DNA of 64,000 nucleotides from Sphingobium sp. JS3065 (GCF_026427355.1 NZ_CP102664.1:2294001-2358000); one strand, 5' to 3'; positions 8,456-16,476 are shown, counted from the stretch's first letter. Notes: generated by a model from the sequence alone, not told the origin. Numbers and translations are program-made.

Positions 8456-8494
8456 CCAGGTCGCGGCAGCTAACTCATCAATTCAAGAATAAAG

Positions 8495-8519
8495 AGGGTG
8501 GGTCAGTCCGGCCCACCCT
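8495..8519 (+). terminator. Hairpin after the split secreted gene
   Basis: AGGGTGGG (8495-8502) pairs perfectly with CCCACCCT (8512-8519) around a 9-nt loop, 21 nt after the stop codon. Only two T residues follow, so termination may be weak or the hairpin may stabilise the mRNA end. Confidence 0.5.
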
Positions 8520-8541
8520 TCATCATGTGAAAGGGAGAATG

Positions 8542-9315
8542 ATGAAGGGGGTTTTCCATCTGGCGATTGCCGGTACCATTTTTGCTGCCTCTGCTACGTC
8601 CGCGCTGGCGGACGAGGGAAGCAGCCTGACCGCTACCACCGGCATCGACTATTCAAGCGGTGATTATGGCACTGGTGTCGATACAAACATCCTCGTCGTC
8701 CCGATGAGCCTCCGCTACAAGACCGGCAATATCCGCCTGACCGCCACCCTGCCATGGCTGCGGATCAATGGATCGTCGGCCATCGTTGGTGGCGGTTCGG
8801 GCGGTATCATCATCGATCCCAATGCGCCGCGCTCCACGCGCAGCGGACTTGGCGACCTGACCATTGGCGCGGCCTACATGATCCCGGAGGAGCAGCTGGG
8901 CTTCAATCTCGACCTGTCGGCGCGGGTCAAGGTTCCGACCGCTTCGCGTTCCAAGGCCCTCGGCACGGGAAAGGTAGATGTCACCACCTCGGCAGAGATT
9001 TCGAAGACGTTCGGAGCGCTTACGCCTTTCGTGAACGTCGGCTATCGCATGCCTGGCGACCCGGACGGCTTTGAACTGCACAATGCCTGGACGGCTTCGG
9101 GGGGCATGAGCGTCGCTGCGGGCAAGTCGGTGATCATCGCGTCGTACGACTATCGGGAAAGCACCAGCGGTCTGGCGCGAGACAGCCATGAGCTGTTTGG
9201 CGCGTTCAGCACACCATTTGCCCGAAAGCTGACGTTCACGCTTTATGGCACAGCCGGGCTGAGCGAGGGCGCGCCCGATTATGGGGTTGGTTCGATGGTC
9301 AGCATCAAGTTCTGA
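8542..9315 (+). CDS. Outer-membrane beta-barrel protein, transporter-like, function unknown
   Basis: A protein of about 257 residues with signal peptide (GVFHLAIAGTIFAASATSALA) and a body of alternating short strands and turns (LRYKTGNIRLTATLPWLRING, DLTIGAAYMIP, GFNLDLSARVKVPT). It ends in a terminal Phe (SMVSIKF), the usual recognition residue for outer-membrane insertion. It resembles the general transporter/MetA-like barrel families, but I cannot name one. AGGGAG lies just upstream of tandem ATGs at 8539 and 8542; the second has better spacing. It follows the secreted heptad protein by about 70 nt, so they may once have formed one unit. Confidence 0.7.
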   Translation: MKGVFHLAIAGTIFAASATSALADEGSSLTATTGIDYSSGDYGTGVDTNILVVPMSLRYKTGNIRLTATLPWLRINGSSAIVGGGSGGIIIDPNAPRSTRSGLGDLTIGAAYMIPEEQLGFNLDLSARVKVPTASRSKALGTGKVDVTTSAEISKTFGALTPFVNVGYRMPGDPDGFELHNAWTASGGMSVAAGKSVIIASYDYRESTSGLARDSHELFGAFSTPFARKLTFTLYGTAGLSEGAPDYGVGSMVSIKF

Positions 9316-9476
9316 AAATCTCGACGGGAGCAGAGCCGTTCCGAGCTCGGAGTTCGCGGCGGTCCCGCGGTCTCGACCGGCATTCGGGCGCTTTGATCCC
9401 GAAGGAAATAGTGCGCCCGCTATATGGGCGAATCCGTTGGCGGGCCGTAAGATTGTTTATCCCCCTTGCGACGAGT

Positions 9477-9498
9477 CCCACGCCCCGACAGGCGTGGG
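9477..9498 (+). terminator. Hairpin in the gap before the S8 peptidase
   Basis: CCCACGCC (9477-9484) pairs perfectly with GGCGTGGG (9491-9498) around a 6-nt loop. It is followed by GCTTGCC, not a T-run. It lies in the 314-nt gap between the barrel gene and the peptidase gene. No other feature is recognised in that gap. Confidence 0.4.
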
Positions 9499-9629
9499 GC
9501 TTGCCTTAGGGACGTATCGCCAGCTCGGCACCATTCTCACGGCCTATATCGTCGGTTGAATGTCCCTCTTCTATTAGACGGATTATCTTTCACCGGTCAG
9601 TACACGCACAAATGTCGGGGGACCGGGTA

Positions 9630-10751
9630 ATGAGAGGCGCATCCTTGTTTTCTGCCGCCGCTGCGCTTTTGGCGGTGCCGGGGGTCGCATCAGCAAAGGC
9701 AGGCGACGCAATTCCCAACAGCTATATCTGCACATTCCTGCCCGGGCCGATCAGCACTGGATCCGAGGCGCGAGCTGCCGTCGCAGCAGTAGGCGGTCGC
9801 ATCAGGCACATCTACAGTCATGTTCTCAGCGGCTTTTCCGCCCACATGTCGGCCACCGCCGCGGAGAAGCTCGTGGCAAAGAACCGACTGATCCGCAGGT
9901 GTGTTCAGGATCGCGTGGCCAGCATCCCGCCAACAGTCGTCGGCGAGATCAGCGCGCGAGGTGGTCCACCGTCTAGCAGTGGGTCGTCGCAAACCGTCCC
10001 GTGGGGTGTAAAGCGCGTGGGCGGTGCGGGCAGCTCGTCTGGAACGGCCTGGATCGTCGATACCGGTATCGATATGACCCATCCTGACCTCAACGTCTCC
10101 CAATACGACAATGTCAGTTTTCTGCCCGGCAGCACTGACCCGAACGACGCGAACGGCCATGGCACCCATGTTGCTGGCATAATCGGAGCGAAGGCCAATT
10201 CAATCGGCGTCGTCGGCGTCGCAGCCGGCGCGCGAGTGGTGGCCGTTCGGGTGCTGGACAGCAGCGGCAACGGGGCAGACTCCGACGTAATCAAGGGCCT
10301 GGATCATGTCGTGACCAGAGGCCGCCCTGGAGACGTCATCAACCTTAGCCTGATCACCACTGGGCTACAGGAGCTGGATGATGCTGTGGTCAGAGCAGCC
10401 AATGCCGGCTTCTACGTCGCTATCGCGGCGGGAAACAGTTCTGCCAATGCTGCGAGCTACTCACCCGCGCGTGTCAATGGTCCGGGCATTTATACGGCTT
10501 CGGCAATCGACAACAAGGATGTCTTTGCCCGCTATTCGAACTGGGGTAACCCGCCAATCGATTTCGCCGAGCCTGGCAGTTCGATTTTATCGACATACAA
10601 AGGCGGAACCTACGCCACCTTGTCCGGGACATCGATGGCGGCACCCCACCTCGCGGGCATATTGCTTCTGCGCGGCGGTGCTGCGCCGGTTACGAACGGC
10701 TCCGCGCTTCGGGATCCTGACGGCCGTCCAGATCCCATCGGAGTCCAATAG
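9630..10751 (+). CDS. Secreted S8 (subtilisin/proteinase K-like) serine peptidase
   Basis: A 373-residue protein with a signal peptide (SLFSAAAALLAVPGVASA), an I9-type inhibitor propeptide (GRIRHIYSHVLSGFSAHM) and the subtilase domain. From the ATG at 9630 the triad is Asp144 (IVDTGID), His180 (GHGTHVAG) and Ser335 (GTSMAAPH). The oxyanion Asn lies in AIAAGNSS. The protein stops soon after the Ser helix (GILLLRGGAAP), so the last helix of the fold is short or altered. An earlier ATG at 9612 would add six residues before the signal. It would act outside the cytoplasm as a protease. It is distinct from the autotransporter fragment at 6286-6845. Confidence 0.9.
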   Translation: MRGASLFSAAAALLAVPGVASAKAGDAIPNSYICTFLPGPISTGSEARAAVAAVGGRIRHIYSHVLSGFSAHMSATAAEKLVAKNRLIRRCVQDRVASIPPTVVGEISARGGPPSSSGSSQTVPWGVKRVGGAGSSSGTAWIVDTGIDMTHPDLNVSQYDNVSFLPGSTDPNDANGHGTHVAGIIGAKANSIGVVGVAAGARVVAVRVLDSSGNGADSDVIKGLDHVVTRGRPGDVINLSLITTGLQELDDAVVRAANAGFYVAIAAGNSSANAASYSPARVNGPGIYTASAIDNKDVFARYSNWGNPPIDFAEPGSSILSTYKGGTYATLSGTSMAAPHLAGILLLRGGAAPVTNGSALRDPDGRPDPIGVQ

Positions 10752-10775
10752 GCAATGGCGGTCGTTACATCGTCT

Positions 10776-11138
10776 TCAAGCGAGCAAAGATAAGATCTTC
10801 ACTGATCCGGCCCGCGATATTGATGAACGCTGCTCCGTCGCTGGTGGGCTGGGGTAAGAGCGGGTCAGAAGTGCGCATGTGGGCCGTGGCACCGGCATGT
10901 CGGCTTCCAAGGACGCCAAAAAGTTAATTGAACGGCGAAAAGTGGCGCATTCGGACAACTCATCTGAACCTGTTCCGCACGCGACCAATGCATCCATGAC
11001 GCGATCAACGATGCTATCGTCGGCCGACGATGTGGTCAGCTCTTGTTGAATCACCAAGTCTCGACGCTTCTGTCCCGGCGTTGAGGCAATGGCGACCGTG
11101 GCGATGGCGCGGATGAGTTCGGGATGCAGGATCATCAT
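10776..11138 (-). CDS. Hypothetical protein, probably eroded
   Basis: The frame begins with ATGATG overlapping the stop of the HTH remnant (ATGA), which suggests it was once a coupled downstream gene. The first about 35 residues (MMILHPELIRAIATVAIASTPGQ) have normal protein character. The rest is low in hydrophobic residues and may be out of the original frame. No family is recognised. It converges on the S8 peptidase gene, with 24 nt between stops. Confidence 0.3.
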   Translation of the reverse strand: MMILHPELIRAIATVAIASTPGQKRRDLVIQQELTTSSADDSIVDRVMDALVACGTGSDELSECATFRRSINFLASLEADMPVPRPTCALLTRSYPSPPATEQRSSISRAGSVKILSLLA

Positions 11139-11302
11139 CCGTCTCCCGGCTTACCGCGCTCAATGGGCCCGCGCAGGCTTTCCAGCGGCACCAGCGTCAT
11201 GGCCCCGACCTTGACGATTTCGATATGCCCGTCGGCGATCAACTCATATAGCTTGGATCGGCCAATGCCTGACTGAGAATGTTGGCGGCACGCTACAATC
11301 AG
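11135..11302 (-). pseudogene. Helix-turn-helix (excisionase/AlpA-like) remnant
   Basis: The frame encodes ACRQHSQSGIGRSKLYELIADG followed by HIEIVKVGAMTLVPLESLRG. This matches the HTH_17 fold of small excisionase-like DNA-binding proteins, with the recognition helix at GRSKLYELI. It has no proper start codon: a stop lies directly upstream at 11303-11305 and the frame opens with CTG. The N-terminal few residues are therefore missing or frameshifted. Such genes commonly sit in integrative elements and control excision. It overlaps the ends of both neighbouring frames. Confidence 0.5.
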
Positions 11303-11691
11303 TCACCGTCATTAAATCGTAGTCTCGCGCTTTTGGCTTCGGCGCAAAACTCATTCGTATCTCGGCATTGCCGCTCCAGCGCTTCGATGGGTTCTTTCCA
11401 CTGTTGAACAACATAGGGATCGTCTGCAAAGGACGGAGAAAACATCCTTCTTCCTGTCTGCAGCGATGTTGACCGTTCTGACGACGGCAGAGGACGCGCT
11501 CGTTGCTGTTCGTGCATCGGCGGCCGAGATACTAACGTGCCCAGCCAAAAAATCCGCCAGCACCTGCCATTAGACCGCACCCGATCAAAAATCGCTTTGA
11601 ATTGGTCACGATACTTTCCACCGATAGTCGACAGTTGATGCCAACTGCTACCGCTTCCAATGCGCGCTAGCCACCCGTCCCAGCCAATCAT
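11299..11691 (-). pseudogene. Hypothetical gene remnant with frameshifts
   Basis: Pieces with protein character lie in different frames. One reads LIGCGLMAGAGGFFGWAR (like a membrane or export segment), a second SISAADARTATSASS, and a third DPYVVQQWKEPIEALERQC, which runs to the stop at 11299. This mosaic suggests one gene damaged by at least two frameshifts. The family is not identified. It would have been immediately upstream of the HTH gene. Confidence 0.35.
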
Positions 11692-11709
11692 CGATACGCG
11701 AAAAACAGG

Positions 11710-12900
11710 TCATTTTCGTCTGCTGACCGGTGAGGCGGACCATCTGCCATTGAATATCCGCCAGCCTATTATTCCCGCGCCGACGCCAAGAAGGCCACCT
11801 ACCACATAGGCGCTCGGTGCGTCATTCGGCACGAAGAAACCGCCAGCGATATAACCGCCGATCGCGGCGGTGCGCGTCACCGCGCCATAGATCGCAGCAA
11901 CCTTGCCATGATCAGCGGGCGAGCATTCCGATTGAAGCAAGGTCCGTACCGCCACATTGTGGATGCTGTTCGCGCCGCCTCCGGCAATGAAGGCAATGGC
12001 GACGACCGTAACACCGATCGGAGCAAGGCCGACCAGCAGCATGGTCGCCCCCATGATGGCAGCCGTACCGAATGCGGCCAGACCGATCCGACGGCCCATT
12101 ACCCGTTCAGCCAGCGCCGCGCCGATCAGCATCCCACCGGCCCAGAGTGCCGTCAGCACGCCGAATGTCGTTGGACCGCTCCCAAGCGTCACGGTGACGA
12201 GGAACACAAAGGCAACATCGGCAATCGCGGTCGCGAACACTTCAAGACTGAGCGCCCCGGTGGCCACCATCGCCCGCCGATTGCGGAGCAGCGGCTGATA
12301 GTCGGCAAGGAGCGTCCGCCCCTCATTCTCACTTCGTTGCGGCCTGCGGCGAAGGCCACTTGCGGCGACGACGAGTAGCAGCAATCCGAAACTGGCGGCG
12401 TCGGCCAGGAGCGCAGTGCGCGATCCCACCCAGCCTACCAACACTCCGCCCGCGACAGGGCCGACGAGCATTCCAAGGCTGCGAACCATTTCCAAAAACG
12501 AATTGGCGCGCGCAAGCGTCATGCCCAGCGCGCGCGCCAGCACCGGGATCAGCGCAAAGGTGGCGGCGCTGCTGATCGTGAACAGCATGCTCAAGAGCGC
12601 GGCCCCGGCGAGGGTGAACGGGGGATAGAGTGCGATGAACGCGATCACCACGGCTTGCAGCGCCGACACCACGACCAGCACCCTCGCCGCATCCCGGCTA
12701 TCGATCAGGCGACCCGCATAGGGTGCCACGATCAGACCGGGTAGCAGTTCCGCGATCAGTAGTACCGGCACGGCGTAGGCGGGCGCGTTGTCGGCCGTGC
12801 GGAACATCAGCGTCAGCAGAGTGATTTCGTCACCGATGGTCGAAGCCGTCAGCGCTACAAGGACCAGCCACCCCCAGCCTTTCCGGAATTCAACCCCCAC
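11710..12900 (-). CDS. MFS transporter (MFS_3 / EntS-like exporter)
   Basis: A 396-residue protein with about 12 hydrophobic segments, split by a basic central loop (GLRRRPQRSENEG). The loop 2-3 motif has the form YAGRLIDSRDAARVLV, characteristic of the major facilitator superfamily. Segments with RANSFLEMVRSLGMLVGPVAGGVLVG resemble the EntS/MFS_3 branch, which includes siderophore and macrolide exporters. It would export an unknown small molecule by proton antiport at the inner membrane. It is the last intact gene of the island, and no dedicated regulator is adjacent. Confidence 0.85.
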   Translation of the reverse strand: MGVEFRKGWGWLVLVALTASTIGDEITLLTLMFRTADNAPAYAVPVLLIAELLPGLIVAPYAGRLIDSRDAARVLVVVSALQAVVIAFIALYPPFTLAGAALLSMLFTISSAATFALIPVLARALGMTLARANSFLEMVRSLGMLVGPVAGGVLVGWVGSRTALLADAASFGLLLLVVAASGLRRRPQRSENEGRTLLADYQPLLRNRRAMVATGALSLEVFATAIADVAFVFLVTVTLGSGPTTFGVLTALWAGGMLIGAALAERVMGRRIGLAAFGTAAIMGATMLLVGLAPIGVTVVAIAFIAGGGANSIHNVAVRTLLQSECSPADHGKVAAIYGAVTRTAAIGGYIAGGFFVPNDAPSAYVVGGLLGVGAGIIGWRIFNGRWSASPVSRRK

Positions 12901-13547
12901 TCATCAACCCTTCCGTATTGGCCTGCTTTATGCCGAATTGCGCGCTGCAATAGGATCATGGCAAAGCGAATAGCGGATTACGATGACAGGCGCTGGGCCT
13001 TTCCGATCAGCTCGCGACAATCAGGTGTTTTTCGACACCCGATGAATGGCAGCGATCCCATTCTAGGCTCTCCGAAACCGCCAGTCTGCAATCGGCCAAA
13101 GTCCGCCAGCGGACGCTGTCGTCCGCGCATGAGAGGAACGTTTGCTGCGTTCGCGGTGAGCGGTTGTCAAAGCGGCGATTTCATGATGCTCATTCCCCCA
13201 TCGCCGCAAAAGAAGTGTGGCAGCAATCTTCAATGTTCTGCCTGGCGGCAGGAAGCGCTTGAATGGCCATCTTTCAAGGATTTAGGCCGCTACACCAATT
13301 CGGTTCGGGACTCGTGTCCATCAATTGCTCAGCACTTAGAATCCCGCTCCTTGAACCGCCTCAACAAAGTTGGTCGAATTATCGGCGCAAATTGTTGTTT
13401 TTAGACGCAATAGTCAGAATGTTGCAAAATTGCAACTATGCATGAAGCATCGAACCGAAGTCGATCTCTGTGGCGATGGACTAATTGATGGAACCATTTG
13501 TCAGACAAATAGGCAGATGTCTGTTTATACGTCATTTATTTGCGGGA
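12901..13547. other. Non-coding, AT-richer distal end of the island
   Basis: No convincing gene is seen on either strand. A 148-codon open frame at 12958-13404 has no protein character. The last 150 nt are clearly richer in A and T than the neighbourhood. They contain the palindrome ATTTGTCAGACAAAT (13495-13509) and the near-repeat CAGATGTCTG just before the attachment-like core. Integrase or regulator binding sites are possible here. Confidence 0.5.
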
Positions 13548-13562
13548 TTCGATTCCGGCTCG
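13548..13562 (+). repeat. Attachment-site-like core, distal copy
   Basis: TTCGATTCCGGCTCG is identical to 697-711 in tRNA-Cys and in the same orientation. It ends at 13562, one base before the TSUP stop codon. The final GGCCTCCA of the tRNA is absent after it, unlike a standard attR. Confidence 0.6.
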
Positions 13563-14354
13563 TCAGGCGATCAATCGCCACCCCACCACCACCAGCACCG
13601 CCGCCAGCAGGGGCTGCAACACGCGATCCGACGTGCGCGTGGCCAGCAGGGAGCCGATCACGATGCCCGGCAGCGATCCGGCCAACAGGTTGACCAGCAG
13701 CAGCAGGTTCACATTGCCGATCCACAAATGCCCCAGCCCCGCCACCAGGGTCAGCGGCACGGCGTGGACGATGTCGGTCGCCACCAGCCGCTGCATCCGC
13801 ATGCGCAGCGGATAGAGCGCCAGCAGCAACGTCGCCCCGATCGCGCCCGCCCCGATGGAGGTCAGCGTCACCATCGCGCCCAGCAACGCGCCCGCCAGCA
13901 CGGTGAGCGCCGGTTGCCAGCGGGTGAAGCCGCCCGCCGTGCCCACCCGGCGGGCCAGCGCCCAGGCATGAAAACGGCCGCGCAGCAGGGTAGCAAACGC
14001 CGTGCCGATCAGCACCACGCCCAGCGCGCCCGTGACCACGCCGGTCCTGATCTGCCCGATATGCATTTGCGACAGGACCGCCAACACGATCAGGGAGGCG
14101 GGAATGCTGCCGATCATCAGCCGCTTCACCACCTCATAGTCCGGGCCGCCGTCGGCCCCGCCCTGATGATGATGCACCGCGCCCCCGACCGCCTTGGTGA
14201 TGGACGCGAACCACAGGTCCGTGCCGACCGCCGTGGTGGGGGCCACGCCGAACAGCAGGATCAGGATCGGCGCCATCAGCGACCCGCCGCCCACGCCGGT
14301 CATGCCGACCATCAGGCCCACGAAAAGGCCCGCGACCGCGTGCAACCAATCCAT
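13563..14354 (-). CDS. TSUP-family (TauE/SafE) membrane permease
   Basis: The ATG at 14354 gives 263 residues with about eight hydrophobic helices. The repeat signature GMTGVGGGSLMAPILILL near the N-terminus and the related TSIGAGAIGATLLLALYP in the second half are the two TauE/SafE motifs. Family members export sulfite or organosulfur anions or take up small acids; the substrate is unknown here. Its stop codon abuts the island end, so it was probably the first gene after tRNA-Cys before integration. In-frame ATGs lie further upstream, but the MDWLHAVAG start fits the family. Confidence 0.85.
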   Translation of the reverse strand: MDWLHAVAGLFVGLMVGMTGVGGGSLMAPILILLFGVAPTTAVGTDLWFASITKAVGGAVHHHQGGADGGPDYEVVKRLMIGSIPASLIVLAVLSQMHIGQIRTGVVTGALGVVLIGTAFATLLRGRFHAWALARRVGTAGGFTRWQPALTVLAGALLGAMVTLTSIGAGAIGATLLLALYPLRMRMQRLVATDIVHAVPLTLVAGLGHLWIGNVNLLLLVNLLAGSLPGIVIGSLLATRTSDRVLQPLLAAVLVVVGWRLIA

Positions 14355-14520
14355 ATTCCGCCCCAAACCCTCCATGCGTGATCCGGTAGACATCTAGAAG
14401 CCAAAGCCCGCGCCAGCCAGCCCCCTTTCGGATTGGAAATTTATCGCCGCGCAAACAATTGCTGTTAGGCGGGCGGCCCTCTCGACTTCCCTTGCCCCTG
14501 CCGTCTAAGACGGGCGCATG

Positions 14521-15192
14521 ATGAAGCTGTTCATTGGCAACAAGGCCTATTCGAGCTGGTCGCTGCGCGGCTGGCTGGCGTGCAAGCTGTCCGGCCTTCC
14601 CTTCGAGGAAGTCGTGGTCCCGCTTTATGACGAGGCGTGGGAGAAACGGCGGGAAGGCGACGAATTCGCGCCGTCGTCGGGAAAAGTGCCGATACTCTGG
14701 GACGGCGATGAGACGGTCGTCTGGGACAGCCTGGCCATCGTCGAATATCTCAATGAAAAATCGGGCGGCGGCATATTCTGGCCCGCCGACAGCGCCGCCC
14801 GCGCCATGGCCCGGTCGATGGCGGCGGAAATGCATAGCAGCTTCGCCGCGCTGCGCCGCGAGCACAGCATGAACATCCGCCAGATCTACGCGCCGGTTCC
14901 GCCGTCCGAAGCGGTGGCGCAGGACATCGCGCGCATCATGCAGCTTTGGGCGCAGGCCCGCGCGCGCTATGGCGGCGAAGGGGAATTTCTGTTCGGGGGG
15001 TTCGGCGCGGTCGATGTGATGTTCGCGCCGGTCGTGACTCGCTTCATCACCTATCAACTGCCCGTGGCCCGCTTTGCGGAGGCCTATATGCGCGCGGTGA
15101 TCAACCATCCCTGGATGCAGGAATGGATCGGCGGCGCCCAGGCGGAGGAATGGGTGATCGACCGGTTCGAGGCACCGCCGCAATTGGGGTGA
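14521..15192 (+). CDS. Glutathione S-transferase family protein
   Basis: A 223-residue protein with an N-terminal thioredoxin-like domain (KLFIGNKAYSSWSLRGWLA) in which Ser/Tyr near the start of helix 1 can serve as the catalytic residue. The glutathione-binding segment is VPILWDGDETVVWDSLAIVEYL. A helical C-terminal domain ends in NHPWMQEWI. It would conjugate glutathione to electrophiles in the cytosol. Tandem ATGs at 14518 and 14521 make the exact start uncertain by one codon. It is divergent from the TSUP gene, with a 166-nt gap that shows no clear motif. Confidence 0.88.
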   Translation: MKLFIGNKAYSSWSLRGWLACKLSGLPFEEVVVPLYDEAWEKRREGDEFAPSSGKVPILWDGDETVVWDSLAIVEYLNEKSGGGIFWPADSAARAMARSMAAEMHSSFAALRREHSMNIRQIYAPVPPSEAVAQDIARIMQLWAQARARYGGEGEFLFGGFGAVDVMFAPVVTRFITYQLPVARFAEAYMRAVINHPWMQEWIGGAQAEEWVIDRFEAPPQLG

Positions 15193-15209
15193 GGCGGGTT
15201 TTTGGCCGT

Positions 15210-15424
15210 CCAAGACATTCCTTCTCCCTTGAGGGAGAAGGATACGAAGCCTTGGCGACGAAGGAGCCTAGGCGGAGTTGGATGAGGGGGAGCGGGCCTG
15301 CGGCCCGCGCGATCCGTTGGATCGCAACCCCCTCACCCAGCTACGACTAAGGCAGCAAGCTGCCAAGTCTTCGCAGCCCTCTCCCTCCAGGGAGAGGGAT
15401 AAGGAACGCCCGCCTTCCACCCAA
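15210..15424 (+). repeat. Extragenic repeat A, copy 1
   Basis: A block of nested palindromes starts with CTTCTCCCTTGAGGGAGAAG. It continues with ACGAAGGAGCCTAGGCGGAG, GCGGGCC..GGCCCGC and AAGGCAGCAAGCTGCC, then CCCTCTCCCTCCAGGGAGAGGG. The same order occurs reversed at 56381-56683. It fills the gap between the convergent GST and ndk genes. Mobile extragenic palindromic elements of this kind are common in sphingomonads. Confidence 0.8.
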
Positions 15425-15433
15425 ACCCGCCAA

Positions 15434-15469
15434 GAGAAAAGGGCCGGCGGACTTTCGTCCCCGGCCCCT
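15434..15469 (-). terminator. Rho-independent terminator of ndk
   Basis: On the minus strand GGGGCCGG pairs with CCGGCCC, the stem being extended by GGAC/GTCC around a GAAA loop. TTTTCTC follows. It lies 29 nt after the ndk stop codon. Confidence 0.85.
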
Positions 15470-15497
15470 TATCCAGTCCTGACGCTATCGCGCCGGA

Positions 15498-15920
15498 TCA
15501 GCCGACGATTTCGTCGGCCTTGAAGAAATAGGCGATTTCGATCGCGGCATTTTCCTCGCTGTCCGAACCGTGGACCGAATTGGCTTCGATCGATTCGGCA
15601 TATTCCTTGCGGATGGTGCCTTCGTCGGCATTGGCCGGGTTGGTGGCGCCCATGATGTCGCGGTTGCGCTTCACGGCGTCCTCGCCTTCCAGAACCTGCA
15701 CGACCACCGGGCCGGAGATCATGAAGGCGACCAGATCGGCGAAGAAGGGGCGTTCCTTGTGCACGGCGTAGAAGCCCTCGGCCTGCTCGCGGCTCATGCG
15801 GATGCGCTTCGAAGCGACGACCCGCAGGCCCGCTTCCTCCAGCTTCTTGGTCACGGCGCCCGTCAGGTTGCGACGGGTCGCGTCGGGCTTGATGATCGAA
15901 AAGGTGCGGGTGACGGCCAT
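15498..15920 (-). CDS. ndk: Nucleoside diphosphate kinase
   Basis: The ATG at 15920 gives 140 residues, the usual length ([18 protein letters not shown]). All family hallmarks are present: the nucleotide-binding IKPDA, the [13 protein letters not shown] strand, [10 protein letters not shown], and the active-site His in [11 protein letters not shown] that carries the phosphate. It balances NTP pools by transferring gamma-phosphate from ATP to other NDPs in the cytosol. An in-frame ATG three codons earlier is possible. A good terminator follows. Confidence 0.97.
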   Translation of the reverse strand: MAVTRTFSIIKPDATRRNLTGAVTKKLEEAGLRVVASKRIRMSREQAEGFYAVHKERPFFADLVAFMISGPVVVQVLEGEDAVKRNRDIMGATNPANADEGTIRKEYAESIEANSVHGSDSEENAAIEIAYFFKADEIVG

Positions 15921-16026
15921 GAGGCTCAAAAGCTCCGAATTGTTGGGATGAGTTGGCGCGCCCTTTAGACCGGGCCGATGGCTATCGCAAGAGGGGCTGG
16001 CTCATCGCCCCAGCTATGGGCTTCAA

Positions 16027-16476
16027 CTACGGACCTTGCACCCATTTGCGGCCTTCCTGCCGCCAGAAGCGGGGCGTCACGCCGTCCCGCCGGGAAAGAT
16101 CGCGCCAGCTTGCCCGCGCTGCTTCTATCGTTTCCGAATCGAAGAAATAGAAGGCCCGCTCGAATTCCAGCGCTTCCTCGCGCCAGACGCCGTCCGCCAA
16201 TGCGACATGCCGTGCCCCATTAGCGGCTAGATGGGCGGTGGGACAATCCGACGCCAGCAGCACCGGCTGCGCCGACTCGGCGCCCTCGCCCGCCCGGCCA
16301 TGCGCCAGGAAGCTCTCCGGCGGCCCGGCCCACAGCCCGGCGGAGATACGATCCAGCCGTTCCGGCTCCCGCGCCACCACCAGCAGCCGCGCACCCATGT
16401 CCAGGATGCGGCCCGCGATGGCGGGCAACACCTGTTCCACCGGATCGCGGCTGAGCTGGTAGAAATCGACCTGCAT
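16027..16476 (-). CDS. holC: DNA polymerase III chi subunit
   Basis: A 149-residue protein beginning MQVDFYQLSRDPVEQVLPAI, the normal HolC start. It contains the LLVVAREPERLDRISAGLW and FLAHGRAG segments found in the family, and ends in a basic tail. Chi links the clamp loader to single-strand binding protein during replication. Its ATG overlaps the pepA stop by one base (TAATG). The pepA-holC order is conserved in many proteobacteria, so the two are co-transcribed and probably translationally coupled. Confidence 0.9.
   Translation of the reverse strand: MQVDFYQLSRDPVEQVLPAIAGRILDMGARLLVVAREPERLDRISAGLWAGPPESFLAHGRAGEGAESAQPVLLASDCPTAHLAANGARHVALADGVWREEALEFERAFYFFDSETIEAARASWRDLSRRDGVTPRFWRQEGRKWVQGP

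Larger units (their letters stand above)
6952..8473 (+). pseudogene. Secreted Ala/Arg/Asp-rich heptad-repeat protein, split by IS5
   Basis: The first part (6952-7125) starts at ATG 6952 with GAGGAGAG upstream. It encodes a signal peptide (IPMISALALVASMASAQ) and an acidic start. The rest (8060-8473) resumes in frame. Removing 7126-8056 and one TCA copy rejoins ADVS with AKAHARND, giving a 195-residue protein. The central part is Asp/Thr-rich. The end carries eight consecutive seven-residue units, each ending in Arg. No family is recognised; export and a helical structure are inferred. As it stands the gene would make only a short truncated product. Confidence 0.75.
712..13562. mobile_element. 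Decayed genomic island at tRNA-Cys, about 12.9 kb
   Basis: The segment lies between two identical 15-bp sequences. It starts with a tyrosine integrase fragment next to the tRNA and ends exactly where core-type genes begin (the TSUP permease stop codon at 13563). Inside are two insertion sequences, copper-resistance genes, broken genes, an excisionase-like HTH remnant and an AT-richer non-coding stretch near the far end. These are hallmarks of an integrated element. Against a textbook case, the distal copy lacks the last 8 nt of the tRNA (GGCCTCCA), so that end has eroded or the element entered in another way. Confidence 0.65.

Noticed and set aside
12958..13404. 148-codon plus-strand frame at the island end
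   Set aside because: Composition rich in Ser, Arg, Pro and Cys, no motif and no ribosome site; treated as non-coding.
13548..13562. Second tRNA-Cys gene
   Set aside because: Only 15 nt match; the acceptor end, anticodon and D-arm are absent.
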